DNA of 64,000 nucleotides from Nemertoderma westbladi (Eukaryota; Xenacoelomorpha; Nemertodermatida; Nemertodermatidae): assembly GCA_032718475.1 (NCBI GenBank), contig JAUCBJ010008172.1, forward strand, positions 1 through 64,000, in the 5' to 3' direction. Positions 41,738 through 52,551 of the stretch are shown here, piece after piece (the stretch's first letter is position 1; the number at the start of each line of letters is the position of its first letter). The position numbers were made by a program, and so were the translations under genes. Below the pieces are notes generated by a model. The model worked only from the letters and a program-made list of their open reading frames with translations, made no database searches and was not told the origin of the DNA.

Positions 41738-42280
41738 ATGTACAGAATTTTCACGAGGAGACAGAATAGAGAATGGATGAGTATATTGCCAAAAATATTG
41801 GTTGCATATAATAATTCAATACATAGAACCATTGGTATGGCGCCAAACTCAGTCAATAAAAATAATGAAACTGACTCATTTTTAAAACTATATGGCAGTG
41901 TGGGCCATCCCAATAAAAAGAAACGCCGCGAACAGCGTCGAGTTTATTTCAAAGTTGGCGATAAAGTGTGTCTGAGTTTAACCGCGACGCCATTTTCCAA
42001 AGGATATACACCTAACTATACCAGGGAAATTTTCGAAATTTCTAGAATACGGATGGATCGAGAGCCGTACCCTATGTACGAAGTTATGGATGTGAATAGG
42101 CGTGTTATTAAAGGGACATTTTATCAATATGAAATGAAAAAGTTGAAAGAACCGTTTGAGTTCTTACCAATTGAAAAAGTAATCAAGGAAAAAGTAATAA
42201 ACAAAAAAACAGGGAAAAAACAATACCTGGTAAAATTCGTTGGTTATGCGAAGCACCGGTGGGTTGATAGGATACAATAA
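41738..42280 (+). pseudogene. Polinton integrase, C-terminal part with chromodomain
   Basis: 180 codons. The start (RRQNREWMSILPKILVAYNN, then HRTIGMAPNSV) is the end of the retroviral-type integrase core just after the catalytic glutamate. VYFKVGDKVCL follows, then a chromodomain-like end: IEKVIKEKVINKKTGKKQYL and VKFVGY...W. Both catalytic aspartates and the glutamate are missing, so it is inactive. The chromodomain is typical of Polinton integrases and may bind histone tails. It overlaps the next gene start by one base. Confidence 0.85.
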
Positions 42281-43130
42281 TGGATCGCTTACATTTGACA
42301 TTGACTTCTGACGCCAGTCTAGATAAATATCCTAACAACACCCTGAGCGATTTTACAATTGAATTGTCCAAACCTATTCCCATTACCACGGATTGGGTTG
42401 TGGGCCTAAAAGAAATACAATATGTATCAACTTATAGGAATATTGAGCAAAGATCCGGAATTTAAAATTGGCGAATACATGGAAGATGCGGATATACCAT
42501 TCCATATTGCTCCATATAATCTTATTGAAATCGATCTTAATCATGGGCTGTATGCTTCCGTTGAGTCAATTATAAATTATATTACCGTATATTTGAAAAA
42601 AAATTCCATAGCACATCATGGTTTCTCCGATGTTAAGTTTAATTATCACAAGCACACATCGAAAATACATTTGCATTCTATGAAAGGACGCTATTTCCAA
42701 TTCTACGGGGATTTAATAAATATATTTGGCTTATCGTCTTTAAAAAAAATAACATACTTGGTCTTGACGCGTTTTGGTCAATACTTTACAACCCAGAAGA
42801 CAACTTACTAAGTTTAGGCTCTAGAAATTCAGACAAAAATGGAATTGACTTTCCTGAACCCTGCGATATAACGAGGGATAGACATACAATGTTTATATAT
42901 ACAGATATAATTGAATCTTCCCACGTGGGGCATTCTATGGTTCCTCTGTTGCGGATAATCCCGTTAAAATGGCAATCATACTCATTTATAAGTCAAGAGT
43001 TCGAAGACACTCATTACAAACAGTTAAAAAATCAAAAATTTGTTAATACAATTAGTATAACGCTTCGCGATCATAAAGGAAAGCATATAGTGTTTCACGG
43101 TGGTAAAACAATTTTAGTTCTAGAACTAAA
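42280..43130 (+). pseudogene. Polinton capsid-associated protein, three shifted pieces
   Basis: Three successive frames (42280-42465, 42422-42811, 42889-43130) form one decayed gene. The first has the signature YPNNTLSDFTIELSKPI and WVVGLKEIQY, found at the start of a widespread Polinton protein. The last has MFIYTDIIESSHVGHSMVPLL, and its end FHGGKTILVLEL fits the same protein's C-terminus. This family is usually considered a capsid component, possibly the minor (penton-like) protein; I am not sure which. The gene ends where the BEL-3 fragment begins (about 43131). Confidence 0.7.
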
Positions 43131-44498
43131 AAAACAGGAACAGATTTCACGCTGAATTCTGAACTGTCTATAACACTTGACAGTGAACATACCCTAGTAT
43201 TATTTGGAGCAGAGGTTGTTACTGCTAATGACTTAATTTCTTTGAAATAACATGTCGATACATTGTGCTCATTGACTGTCTTATTTGGCCATGTGACCTC
43301 GCCCCCTAGACTCAGAAATTTGGGGCCATGTCTCCAAATATTTGAGTTTATTAATTGTTCTGCTGACAGACCTCTCGTTGGAATATCAGCCGGGTTCATT
43401 GAACCTGGACAGTGTCACCATTGGGCATTTAACTCGTTTGTTAATTTACGAATTTCTGCTAGGCGATTTTGAACAAACTGCTTACAGTTTTGGTTAGTTG
43501 ATTTTATCCAACACAAAACGTCGTAAGCGTCTGTCCACAAGTATACAGTACATTTTGTTGTTGAAAATCGTAGTCCTGTAAATGTGAACTTTGTTAATCT
43601 AGTCAAGATTAACGCCCCTAATAATTCTAGTCTGGGTATTGACTGTTTAGCCAGCTGGCATACTTTTGACTTGGTCGACAACAGTGTGACGCTGACTGAT
43701 GTATCAGAGTATTCTGCTCTGATGTATGTAACAGCCGCATATAATTGTTTACTTGCATCGGAGAACCCGCGCAATTGAATGGATACAATTTTTCGTGTTG
43801 TATTGAATAGACATCTGTTAATTTCGAAATGCCTGAAAACTAAAAGTCCATCAACCCATTTCATCCACAATGGAAGAAGGAGTGAAGGAATATTTTCATC
43901 CCATTCAACCTTTTCCTTTGCCAAAGTTTGTAGTGTCGCTTTCATTGGAGCAGTGTGTAAGGTGGGAGAAACCCCAGTGGGTTGTAAATTCTTGCAATTA
44001 ATTGCAGCACGCCCCTTTTTGATGGTGTAATGGTTCATATATATTTGCGAACACTACTTAGATCAAAACCTAATTTGTCATCATTTAGATGCCATAATTG
44101 CCCTAAAACGTGACTAGTGTTATTATTTTGTGGTTCAGGTTGTGCAATAGAAACTTTAGCATGTTTGAATATCTTCAAGTTTGTTATCTGTACTATCTAT
44201 AGGATTTTTTGTGATTACTATTTTTGCTAGTTTCTATTTGTTTCATTTCATTTTCTTCGGTTTGATTGAAAATTTGTCTTAGTTCTTTATCGTTTGTTTT
44301 CCAACGACGAATATTAAAACCGTCTCTAGCTAAGATTGCCTTTGTCGCCAATTGGAGTTGTCGACCTTCTGATATGTCATTGACCCCCGTATTTAAATCG
44401 TCTACATGCATATTATTGTCTTGTAGTTTAGGGATTGCAGTCGCTTCTGGAGTACTTGCGGATTTCGATTCTAATTGTAAGTGATGTTCTAACATGGC
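43131..44498 (-). pseudogene. BEL-3: RNase H and C-terminal RT of a third BEL element
   Basis: On the minus strand, RT ends with MHVDDLNTG (catalytic box, about 44410) and LATKAILARDGFNIRRWKTN. RNase H follows with LRGFSDASKQLYAAVTY, SIPRLELLGALIL, YLWTDAYDVLCWI and NPADIPTRGLS. Frames are separated by shifts near 44040-44190 and 43400. Sequence is clearly different from BEL-2 and BEL-A. No integrase follows; the fragment stops at 43131 against the Polinton capsid gene. Confidence 0.88.
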
Positions 44499-44505
44499 AC
44501 TTAAT

Positions 44506-45847
44506 TAGGAACCGAAGGTTACTTTCTGTAAGAATTTGATGTAATAGTAGTAATAGTAATAGTAATATTTTGAAGCGAAATAACATAAAAACGGCTCTAA
44601 CGATTTTGTTAAAATTTTGCATAACGCAATGTTTTGATGACCACTATCGTTTCCCGCTGGTCCCATGTCTGTCCATAGAATGTGGGCTCGAAAAATAGTC
44701 ATAAACGAAAAAACGCCATAGGCGCAATGATAAAACACCAGCTGGAGTGCATGAAAAATGTATAGAGGGCCTAGTGATTCTATTCAATAGAGAAAGGGCC
44801 AACTAACAAGGATGTACTTTCTGTGCCAAGTTTTTATTTAATCACTCACTCTTTCAACCCAGACTATAAGCAAACTTTAACTTGGTTAGTAATCTACTAT
44901 TATCCCATCAGCTGAATAACTCTTCCCCGTGCTTCCTAAGGGAATATCTACAAGGTGGTGGTGGGTTGTGGGTCAGCGGAATGAATTTTAGTTACACACA
45001 TAGTGCTGGTTACCGTTAATGGTACTATACTCAGCTAATAATAAAATAATAATTGATGTATTTAAAAATCCGAGAGGGGGGTGAGTTAGTGACTTGCTTG
45101 GCAAACATTAATTATATTAATCTGTCAAACCAGAGGGAATACAGAGTGGGATCTACAGTACCTGTCTCTGTATAACTTTTTGCCCAGCTGATAGCTCCTT
45201 TAATCCAACACAAACTGTTGCCCTGGATTCAATGAATGCGAATGTCTATTACAGTAGGTTCCTGGGAAAAGCTGGCCACGTGAATGACTTTTTAGTTATA
45301 GAGTAGTGTACACGAGTGAGGCTTAACTCTCTCAGCGAACAATTATAATTATACTATGGCTAGTTATATATTCTGATATTGGCTTCCGACACACACACTG
45401 AAACCTACACCTAAGTTCGCTGGTTATTCGCAGTTCTGACTCGCCATATATGAACCTAACTGTATGGTACTATTGATAAACTATACTAATTGCAATGTTC
45501 AATTAAAATCAGAGTTTGGAGGTCTAATTATGTTTTGGCAACATTAATACTATGAGTGGTGTTTGGTATTATATATAATTTTGATGTAGACAGGATATAT
45601 GTTGCCCTAACTGCTTTAATAATTACTAGGAACAGATTATGAGATATATGAGTTTCTTTTCCCTAAATTGAGAATTTAACATTGAGGCGGGATATTAATT
45701 CGCCAAGGTAGGTTTTGCGTCCACTTCCCCCCCTGTCTCCTTTGTTCACTACCTTGGTGCAATTTTTTATTATAAATGCTGAACATACGTGCAAATTACA
45801 GTATTAGTATAGGTAGTGCTGGCTGATACTGGGTGCTCATATTTGTA
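44506..45847. mobile_element. Unidentified insertion of about 1.35 kb splitting BEL-3 RT
   Basis: The BEL-3 RT frame reads AFGLTSSQY at 45849 and resumes with AMLEHHLQLE at 44498. The DNA between is unrelated and non-coding. Near its right side GGCGGGATATTAATTCGCC (about 45686-45704) is a near-palindrome. Exact ends and target duplication could not be fixed. Confidence 0.55.
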
Positions 45848-45848
45848 T

Positions 45849-46015
45849 TGTGACGACGTCAGACCGAAAGCTGCACCTGTGTATCTATATGCTTGGAGTT
45901 CTTGATTTTCTGAGTTTACATCTTTTATGTTTTTTATCCATAAAACGTAAATAGTTTCTGTCCGCTTGATCAATCTGACAACGCATAAATGCTTGTTCTT
46001 TATCGGCGCTTATTC
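45849..46015 (-). pseudogene. BEL-3 RT, N-terminal part
   Basis: Contains DQADRNYLRF in one frame, then YVLWIKNIKDVNSENQELQ and YRYTGAAFGLTSSQ in another, the fingers region of BEL RT. It is separated from the catalytic box by the 1.35-kb insertion. Confidence 0.75.
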
Positions 46016-46900
46016 CTATATTTTGGATGCGGAAATATAGTGAATTGTGGCATTTATAACGTTGTCATATCTTTCAAGGAGATCAGTTTTGATTAAACGC
46101 CGTAACAGCGATGATAGTTGCTTGGAGCAAAATGTGAAATGATCCAATAAACTTTCGGGATTAATTTTCCTCGGTATTCCTACTGAATATAGACCATCTA
46201 TTTTTGTTATATTTTCTATGATGTTTGTGGTTTTCTCATCAGCATCGTTTATTCCGATGCTTTCAAGTGACCAAAAATAATTCAACAAATTTATCAGATT
46301 ATCATTGTTATTGTTAGTTTGTGATTTGTTCGACTCCATTGTTTGAGTTTCTATTAAGTTGCATGTAACATTGTTTGATTTGGTTAAATTTGTTGAACCA
46401 TGAAAGTTTGTTCCATAAACTTTCCCTGATAGTAACCACCCTACTCCGCTGTCTATAGCTACGAAATTAGAGTCAGATGAGCGGATACAAGTACCACTGG
46501 CAAACTCCCAGTAGTAGTCTGCCCCTACAAGTAGTTGTACTGGAAATGTATCATGTGAGTCTGACATTAATGTAGGATCTGCGAGATCTGTTGCCTTGAG
46601 TGAAAGTTTTGCTCTCCATTCACTAGAAGTTATATTATTTTGTAATGGCTCACATATTTTTGGTACAACAACTGCTTCTATAGCAGCAATTGGCCCATTC
46701 CGCAACAACAAGTTTACTTTGAATATCTGGTGATTTAGCGCAACCTTCTTGCCTCCACCAAATCCTTGAACGGACATTCTTTCTTGTCCAATTGGCCTTA
46801 AATTATGCTCGTTAACAAATTCTTGTGTAATGAATGTCCAACAGTCTTCATAGAGCATCAACTTGTGATATTCTGAGAGACAAAGTATTCTGCTACACGT
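46016..46900 (-). pseudogene. BEL-3 protease and linker to RT
   Basis: 281 codons with VNEHNLRPIG, then LLVGADYYWEFASGTCIR and AIDSGVGWLLSGKVYG, the hallmark linker between BEL retropepsin and RT. The protease active site position reads LMLYEDCWTFIT, lacking the D-S/T-G triad, so the protease is dead. Gag is not visible upstream. Confidence 0.82.
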
Positions 46901-47902
46901 TTAGTATAGAAGCTAAACTTCTTAGTGTAAATAGCTTTAGTAACCATCAACCAAACGCAGGTAAAGTATGTGACGCGCAGAAATTTTAAAATATATTTTT
47001 TTTAATGTAAGTCCAAAATCCAGCGAATTGAGCACCTTGAGGTAATAAATGAGTCCACAGCAGCCAAGAGGTAATATTGCTGTTTCCAAAACAGCCTTTA
47101 TTGACATTTCAAACTTAACAATATTGAGGGAATTTGATGTAAAACAAAGTAAAGTACGTGAGGTAGACATATCGTTTTGCAGGCTTCAGTTGCAGGTGGA
47201 TAGAGTTGTCATCCAATAGACGCCGAGCTCCAGGTGGCCTGATGGGCAGGATTCACAGTGTGTGATGCGCTGGCACTGCTTAAGTGGTCAGTTATAGTCC
47301 ATACAACTGTCACCTACTTTTCGAAAAAATATTTTTATGTCACGTACTTTACGAAAAAATATTTTTATGTCACGTACTTTACCATTGTAAATGTGTCAAA
47401 AGCACAGAATTTTCGAGAAATGTTCTACGCAAAACATGTAAATATACTTTAATATTGTAGATTCCACTTTTAGTTACCTTGGAGCTAAATTTGACTTTAT
47501 AAAATAAAATAATACATATTTTTGGTAAAGTACGTGACATTCAAATTGCCTCATGCAAAAATCAAAAGTATTAGTCAGTCAACTCGTTTTAGATCATGAA
47601 CAACGTGGCATTGCATTCCCAAAATGTATATATTCCATCTGAAAAGGCTGAAAATAGCAAAACTGTATTGCATTGTGTCAAATTTTCAAAATACAAAATG
47701 TCTCTAATTTTAAAAAAAAAGTTGAAATTTTAACGCACCAGCTACCAGAGCAATTTACGATACTAGAATTTATATATTTGAGATTTATAGTTTCAGATTC
47801 GTATTCTGCAATAAATTTTGATCTAGTAAAAGTTCACAAAAGCCAACCATACCTAATTTTTAGAAATGAGCCCTTGGTTGACGTTATCGTGGAACGTGCC
47901 AA
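46901..47902. repeat. Region with repeated GTAAAGTACGTGAC words
   Basis: The 14-mer or its near match occurs in both orientations at 46971, 47149, 47339, 47369 and 47525, with a diverged copy near 47309. A 30-bp unit (TCACGTACTTTACGAAAAAA plus TATTTTTATG) is tandem at 47310-47370. No gene is supported. Confidence 0.6.
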
Positions 47903-48285
47903 ATACAGTTGACGTCAATCAATTTAACCGTGAGTAATATTCTGTAGAAATTCGGGGGTGTGTCTATAGAAATTTATATCGGTCGCATTAATCGCCACTG
48001 CAAAGCTGTTACCACTTACGTCAACCAATTTAAGCGTAAATAAATATTTCCATTAAAATTTAGGAAGTTTTTCAAAAAAAAATTATCTCAGGACAATAGC
48101 GATTAAACCGGTTGAGTGGTTAAAATATACCCGTTATCCCGATAGCCCATCATTATATTATAAATACGTCGTAAAATACTTTATTTCATCATTCGGGTTA
48201 ATTCATTATTTCATATTTTTTCGTGCATTGTTTTAGCGCAATATTATTGATTATTTTTACACTTAATATTTCACAAAATTTGTCG

Positions 48286-49516
48286 ATGGAATCTGTGAAA
48301 CCGCCACAACCAAAAATGACGCCATTAAGCAGTAGCTCTACTAGCAGTGTACCCACCCCATACGTAACAGTGGCTACGGGTAAGAGTTCGTGGAGTCTCG
48401 AGTGTTTGGAGGAAGGAATAGAAATAAAAGCATTTAATGGGAAATACGTTCGATTCAATCGTTGGGGTGATGCCAACAAAGGCCGCAACGTCGTGCAAGA
48501 ATCGGTAAGTCTTACTTACCAGAACATAAGATTCCTATTTGACTTCCTCAATTATAAGAAAATAGCTATTGAATATTATAAGGAATACACCAGAGGTAAT
48601 TTGTTTATAACACCCATAAATCACGCGTACTTACGCATTGGGAAAAACGGCGCATCAATCTTTATCTCGCGAAGAATTCTAGATGTCTTACAAAACATCT
48701 ACGCCAAAGCCGTTCTTTCCCGTATTGAACCAAAAAAGAAGAAAATTCACGATGAGAATTTTATGGAGTTCGAAGATTGTGGGTACATTGGATATATCTA
48801 CGACTTTGAAGGGCAACGATTTGTCGGCGTTTGGGAAGCGGATGATATAGGTAGACAGCGGAAGGGTGTTCTATATTACGATGGGTTGAATCTCAGAGCG
48901 GATGAATTCTGTTTGCTCGACTTTAACATAGATAAGAATGTTAAGGAGAATATCAACGAGGTTAGTATAAGGTACACTTCGATCGTTAACGAAAGCGGGA
49001 TATATTTGTCCCACAACTTCGACACCAAGGTTATCTTCATCCCTCGAAACAATGCAAATGTCAAGATAATTAAGGAATTACAGAAGTACGTGGGCCACGA
49101 TATTCCGACTGGGTGTGACTTTCTACCGATTAAAAAGTTAGTTGTTGAGGCTGCGATTGATGAATTAGCGGGCGAAGAACTCATGAAAGTGGAAATGCTG
49201 AACAATGCTAGACAGCTGCAGACGTCCGAGGCAGTAAAAGTCACCGCTAAGAAAATAGGTGAGAAAAAAATCTGGTTGCCAACAATTGTGGGAAGTGAAC
49301 TAGGAGGCGGCGCTGAAAAAAAGAATGATTATAAGGATATTGATACTCTCGTTTGGGATGCGAGCGCTCAGATGAAAACACCTCAAGCCATGAAAAATTG
49401 ATCTCGTCGTGAATAAAACACCTAGCTATAAGTATGAAGATATCAGCAACTTTGAAGAGGACATCGAGGATGATGAAGACATACCTCAAATAAAGAAGAT
49501 TAAACATTCAGTGTGA
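48286..49516 (+). pseudogene. Gene Y, right copy (near full length)
   Basis: The most continuous copy of gene Y. ATG 48286 (MESVKPPQPK) matches the left-arm start. The frame stays open to 49401; a short deletion near 49395 shifts the last about 40 codons, which end in QIKKIKHSV at 49516. The protein has a serine-rich N-terminus, GIEIKAFNGKYVRFNRWGD, then SVSLTYQNIRFLFDFLNY, then NHAYLRIGKNGASIFIS, YDGLNLRADEFCLLDFNID, and a lysine-rich, then acidic C-terminus. There are no membrane helices or known motifs. Full length is about 430 residues. A non-ATG extension upstream (48223) is hydrophobic but is probably not translated. Its presence in both arms points to a role for the element, unknown. 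Confidence 0.7.
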
Positions 49517-49821
49517 ATATTTCGAGCGGTAGAAACTTTATTATTATAAATAGGTCGCGTTCGTAGGTGGTGTCGCTGTAACGAGTCAGACATGGTTAAA
49601 TAATTATTATTATTTTGTGGTAGAAAATTATAAATTTGTTAAATTATTTGTTGGTATAATGAATTATCGGTTGAAATATTTGTTGGTATAATGATAATAT
49701 TATAAATACAATAACCTTACGTCCTTACCTTACGTTCCTTCGTCGTAGCTCGCCCCACAACTCATTAATGGCACCCATATGCTAAGGCTTCACTCGCTTC
49801 ATGGCTCGCCCCATTTTTTCA

Positions 49822-49926
49822 ATGTTGGAAGGAATGATGGGGATGTTGGGTGATGGTGGTGGTGGTAATGATGCTGAGGATGAGGAAGAAGATTGGCCGG
49901 ATGGTGATAGCGGGATAAGCGGGTGA
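49822..49926 (+). pseudogene. Gene X remnant, right inner copy
   Basis: 34 codons reading MLEGMMGMLGDGGGG and an acidic end DGDSGISG, matching the C-terminus of left gene X (MLRGMLGMLGGGG...DDDSGISG). The N-terminal part is gone. Confidence 0.75.
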
Positions 49927-50616
49927 GGTGGTGGGAGAAATTTTTTAATAAAGCGGTGACGGATTTAAGTAAATGATCAAATTTAAATAATAATATTATA
50001 AATACAATAACCTTACTTCGATGCTATCACTCACTTCATGGCTCGCCCCATAGATAGAATAATCAAATTAAAATAATATTATAAATACTATAACAATGGT
50101 ATCGGATAAATACAATTATGTTCGAAATTTATTAATAGAAATGTTTTTATTATTTGGAGCTCAATAAGGCAAATATATTTCGATTTATATTAAAATCATT
50201 GTCAATAATAAGCACTATAGGTAGGTTGTAAGTATGTTATGAAATTGTTATAATTACTTGGTATTTCTAGCAAACTGCGATATTCTAACTGTACCGTACA
50301 TTATACAACATCTGTATGTGCTGATATGCACTGACTGAATATTACACAACTCTAATTCTTACAGACACCCTAAAAAGTACAAATAAACGAAATAAACCAA
50401 TAATAACACAATATTTAAATAACCAAAAACCAAAGACATAATGTGGAGCAGACATATACAGTATACATACAGTACAAATACAATTAACTATTCAACTGAC
50501 ACAAGCACAAATACACAAACAATAGCACAAACCACAAAAATATACCCCCCCCCCCCCCCCCCCACATATACACTCAATTACATACCGACATGGTTACGGC
50601 CTGGACCGAGCCCATG
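49927..50616. other. AT-rich non-coding part of the right arm
   Basis: AT-rich DNA with the repeated phrase AATATTATAAATACAATAAC (about 49690-49720 and 49993-50015) and a 19-base poly-C run at 50545-50563. No gene. Confidence 0.5.
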
Positions 50617-50970
50617 TCACTTTAACAATGCCGCCACACTTAGGTGGTCTACCTCTACTGATGTACGTTTGTTAATGGCACTATCCCCTAGCGCCCTAAT
50701 GTGAAGACTTTCCAGAATTTTTCGCCTACGTAATTGGTGTTCCCTCCCAACTACCTCCGCTAAATCGAAACGTGGGACATGTTCAGTGTTCACATGATGT
50801 GCTGCCAGGTCCGAGGCTTTAAACCTCCTGTGTCGTATGTCCCCGTCATGTTGTTTTAATCTTATATCTAAAGAATATTGTGTCTCCCCGATATACGTTT
50901 TACCACAATCACAGGGAATCTTATACACCACACCCCTTGGCTCACCACGTGGTTTGTGGCCCCTTAACAA
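50617..50970 (-). pseudogene. Penelope-like element fragment: GIY-YIG endonuclease
   Basis: About 117 codons of a GIY-YIG nuclease: VVYKIPCDCGKTYIGETQYS, then LDIRLKQHDGDIRH, HHVNTEH and RRRKILESLHI. This C-terminal endonuclease is typical of Penelope-like retroelements, where it nicks DNA for insertion. The reverse transcriptase part is not present, and gene Y sequence resumes about 30 bp to the right. It is a truncated insertion into the right arm. Confidence 0.8.
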
Positions 50971-51002
50971 AAAAGAACGTAGGTAGATAATAGGTACTAA
51001 TA

Positions 51003-51735
51003 GGTAGACAACGGAAGGGTGTTCTATATTACGATGGGTTGAATCTCAGAGCGGATGAATTCTGTTTGCTCGACTTTAACATAGATAAGAATGTTAACAA
51101 GAATATCGATGAGGTTAGTATGAGGTACACATCAACCGTTAATGAAAACAGGATATATTTGTCCCACAACTTCGACACCAAGGTTATTTTCATCCCTCAA
51201 AACAACACAAATGTCAAGATAATTAAGGAATTACAGAAGTACGCGGGCCACAATATTCCGTCTGGGTGTGAGTTTCTACCGATTAAAAAGTTAGTTGTTG
51301 AGGGTGCGATTGATGAATTAGTGGACGAGGAACTAATGAAAGTGGAAATGCCGAACAACGCTAGTCAGCTGAAGACGTACGAAGCAGTAAAAGTCACTGC
51401 TAAGAAAATGGATGAGAAAAAAATCTGGTTGCCCGCAATTGCAGAAAATGAACGGGTAGACGGCGCTGAAAAAAAGAATGATTATAAGGATATTGATACC
51501 CTCGTTGGGGGGTATGAGCACTCAGATGAAGATGAAAACACCTCAAGCCATAAAAGAACAATCGCTTAAGCGAAAAATTGATCTCATCGTGAATAAAACA
51601 CCTAGCTATGTGTATGGAGATATCAGCGACTTTGAAGAGGACATCGTCAATGATACGGATGATGGTGAAAACATTTTAAATGAAATCGAGACTAATTGGC
51701 AACCTCAAATGAAGAAGAATAAACATTCAGTGTGA
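51003..51735 (+). pseudogene. Gene Y, right outer copy (C-terminal two-thirds)
   Basis: Begins at GRQRKGVLYYDGLNLRADEF, having lost the N-terminus at the Penelope-like fragment. Open to about 51510, where a G-run indel shifts the frame; it resumes to end at KKNKHSV (51735). It is closer to the left copy (6205-6726) than to the inner right copy in the C-terminal part, for example IPSGCEFLPIKKL and PAIAENERVDGAEKK. Confidence 0.75.
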
Positions 51736-51979
51736 ATCTTCGAGTGGTAGAAACTTTATTATATAAATATACCACGTTCGTAGGCAGTGTCGCTGTAACA
51801 AGCCAGACATGGTTAACTAATTATTATTATTTTGTGGTGGAAAATTTTAATTTGTTAAATTATTTGTTGGTATAATGAATTATCGATTGAAATAAATATT
51901 ATTAAAATGTTATATAAATATATTTATTTATAGTATCATACATTTATTATTATACACATATTTATTTTATTTATTATAC

Positions 51980-52246
51980 ATGGATGAGGAAGGAGAAAAT
52001 GAGATTGTGGTGGATGAGGTTGATAAGGAGGAGGAGGAGGAAAATGAGATTGTAGCGGATGAAATTGATAAGGAGAATGAGATGATACTGGTGGCGATTT
52101 ACGAGAGAGAAAAAGAAGAAGCTCCAAAAAGAAGAAGGAGAGATTGTAGAATAACTGTAGAATTAATTGCAATATTGGTAGCCACCGTTAGTCTGTGTTT
52201 ATTCACCTTTTTTAGTTGTTGCGTCTGTAATAGTCTATCATGTTAA
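51980..52246 (+). CDS. Gene X, right outer copy with hydrophobic C-terminus
   Basis: 88 codons from ATG 51980. The acidic start (GENEIVVDEVDKEEEEENEI) aligns with left gene X (GENELVVDEVDMDVEEE). Its middle and C-terminus have been replaced: after a basic KRRRRDCR it has a hydrophobic stretch ITVELIAILVATVSLCLFTF ending in cysteines. That tail reads into DNA next to the terminal repeat and may be accidental. Function unknown. Confidence 0.5.
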   Translation: MDEEGENEIVVDEVDKEEEEENEIVADEIDKENEMILVAIYEREKEEAPKRRRRDCRITVELIAILVATVSLCLFTFFSCCVCNSLSC

Positions 52247-52274
52247 AGACACAAACGTCTGCAACCCACTTACT

Positions 52275-52551
52275 ATATTGGGTTTTACCTATTGCGGTTC
52301 AAGGTCAAACGCCAACCAGTAGACACGAATAAATTAAATTACTTCCGTCTGTGGACTGGCCTTATACCACATATGTCACATATACACAGTGGTGACATAT
52401 GTTACATATGCACAATTGTAACCATAGTAAGTGGGCGGGGTGACACAATGGTAATCATAGTAAGTAGGCGGGGCAAGAGCCGTTCCGCAAATTCTTTAAC
52501 ATGGTAGACTATGGCAGACGCTGTTTCATTTAAGTTGTTTACCATACTACT
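52275..52551 (-). repeat. Outer inverted terminal repeat, right
   Basis: Reverse-complementary to 5143-5387. It contains an extra duplicated phrase of about 40 bp (ATAGTAAGT(G/A)GGCGGGG twice at about 52425-52475) absent from the left end. Confidence 0.8.

Larger units (their letters stand above)
5143..52551. mobile_element. Polinton/Maverick-like element with nested insertions
   Basis: Inverted termini starting AGTAGTATG lie at 5143 and 52551. Between them are the Polinton hallmarks: protein-primed-type DNA polymerase B, packaging-type ATPase, chromodomain integrase and a capsid-associated protein, all on the plus strand of the core (35186-47902). The arms are long inverted repeats carrying genes Y and X. 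Removing BEL-2, LINE copy 2 and BEL-A brings the left arm to about 2.7 kb; the right arm is 4.6 kb. I found no adenain-like protease or double-jelly-roll major capsid gene. The 6-bp flanks (gatatg left, aacagt right) do not match, so the target duplication is lost or the ends are rearranged. Two elements in inverted array are an alternative. Confidence 0.62.
47903..52551. repeat. Right inverted arm of the Polinton-like element
   Basis: Inverted relative to the left arm (5143-6726, 20883-21475, 34609-35185). It holds one Y-X series (48286-49926) and then a second, partial one (51003-52246), separated by a Penelope-like fragment, so the arm has an internal tandem duplication. Confidence 0.7.

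Noticed and set aside
48223-48285. Signal-peptide-like extension upstream of gene Y
   Set aside because: It has no ATG in this copy, and the left-arm copy also starts best at the internal ATG.
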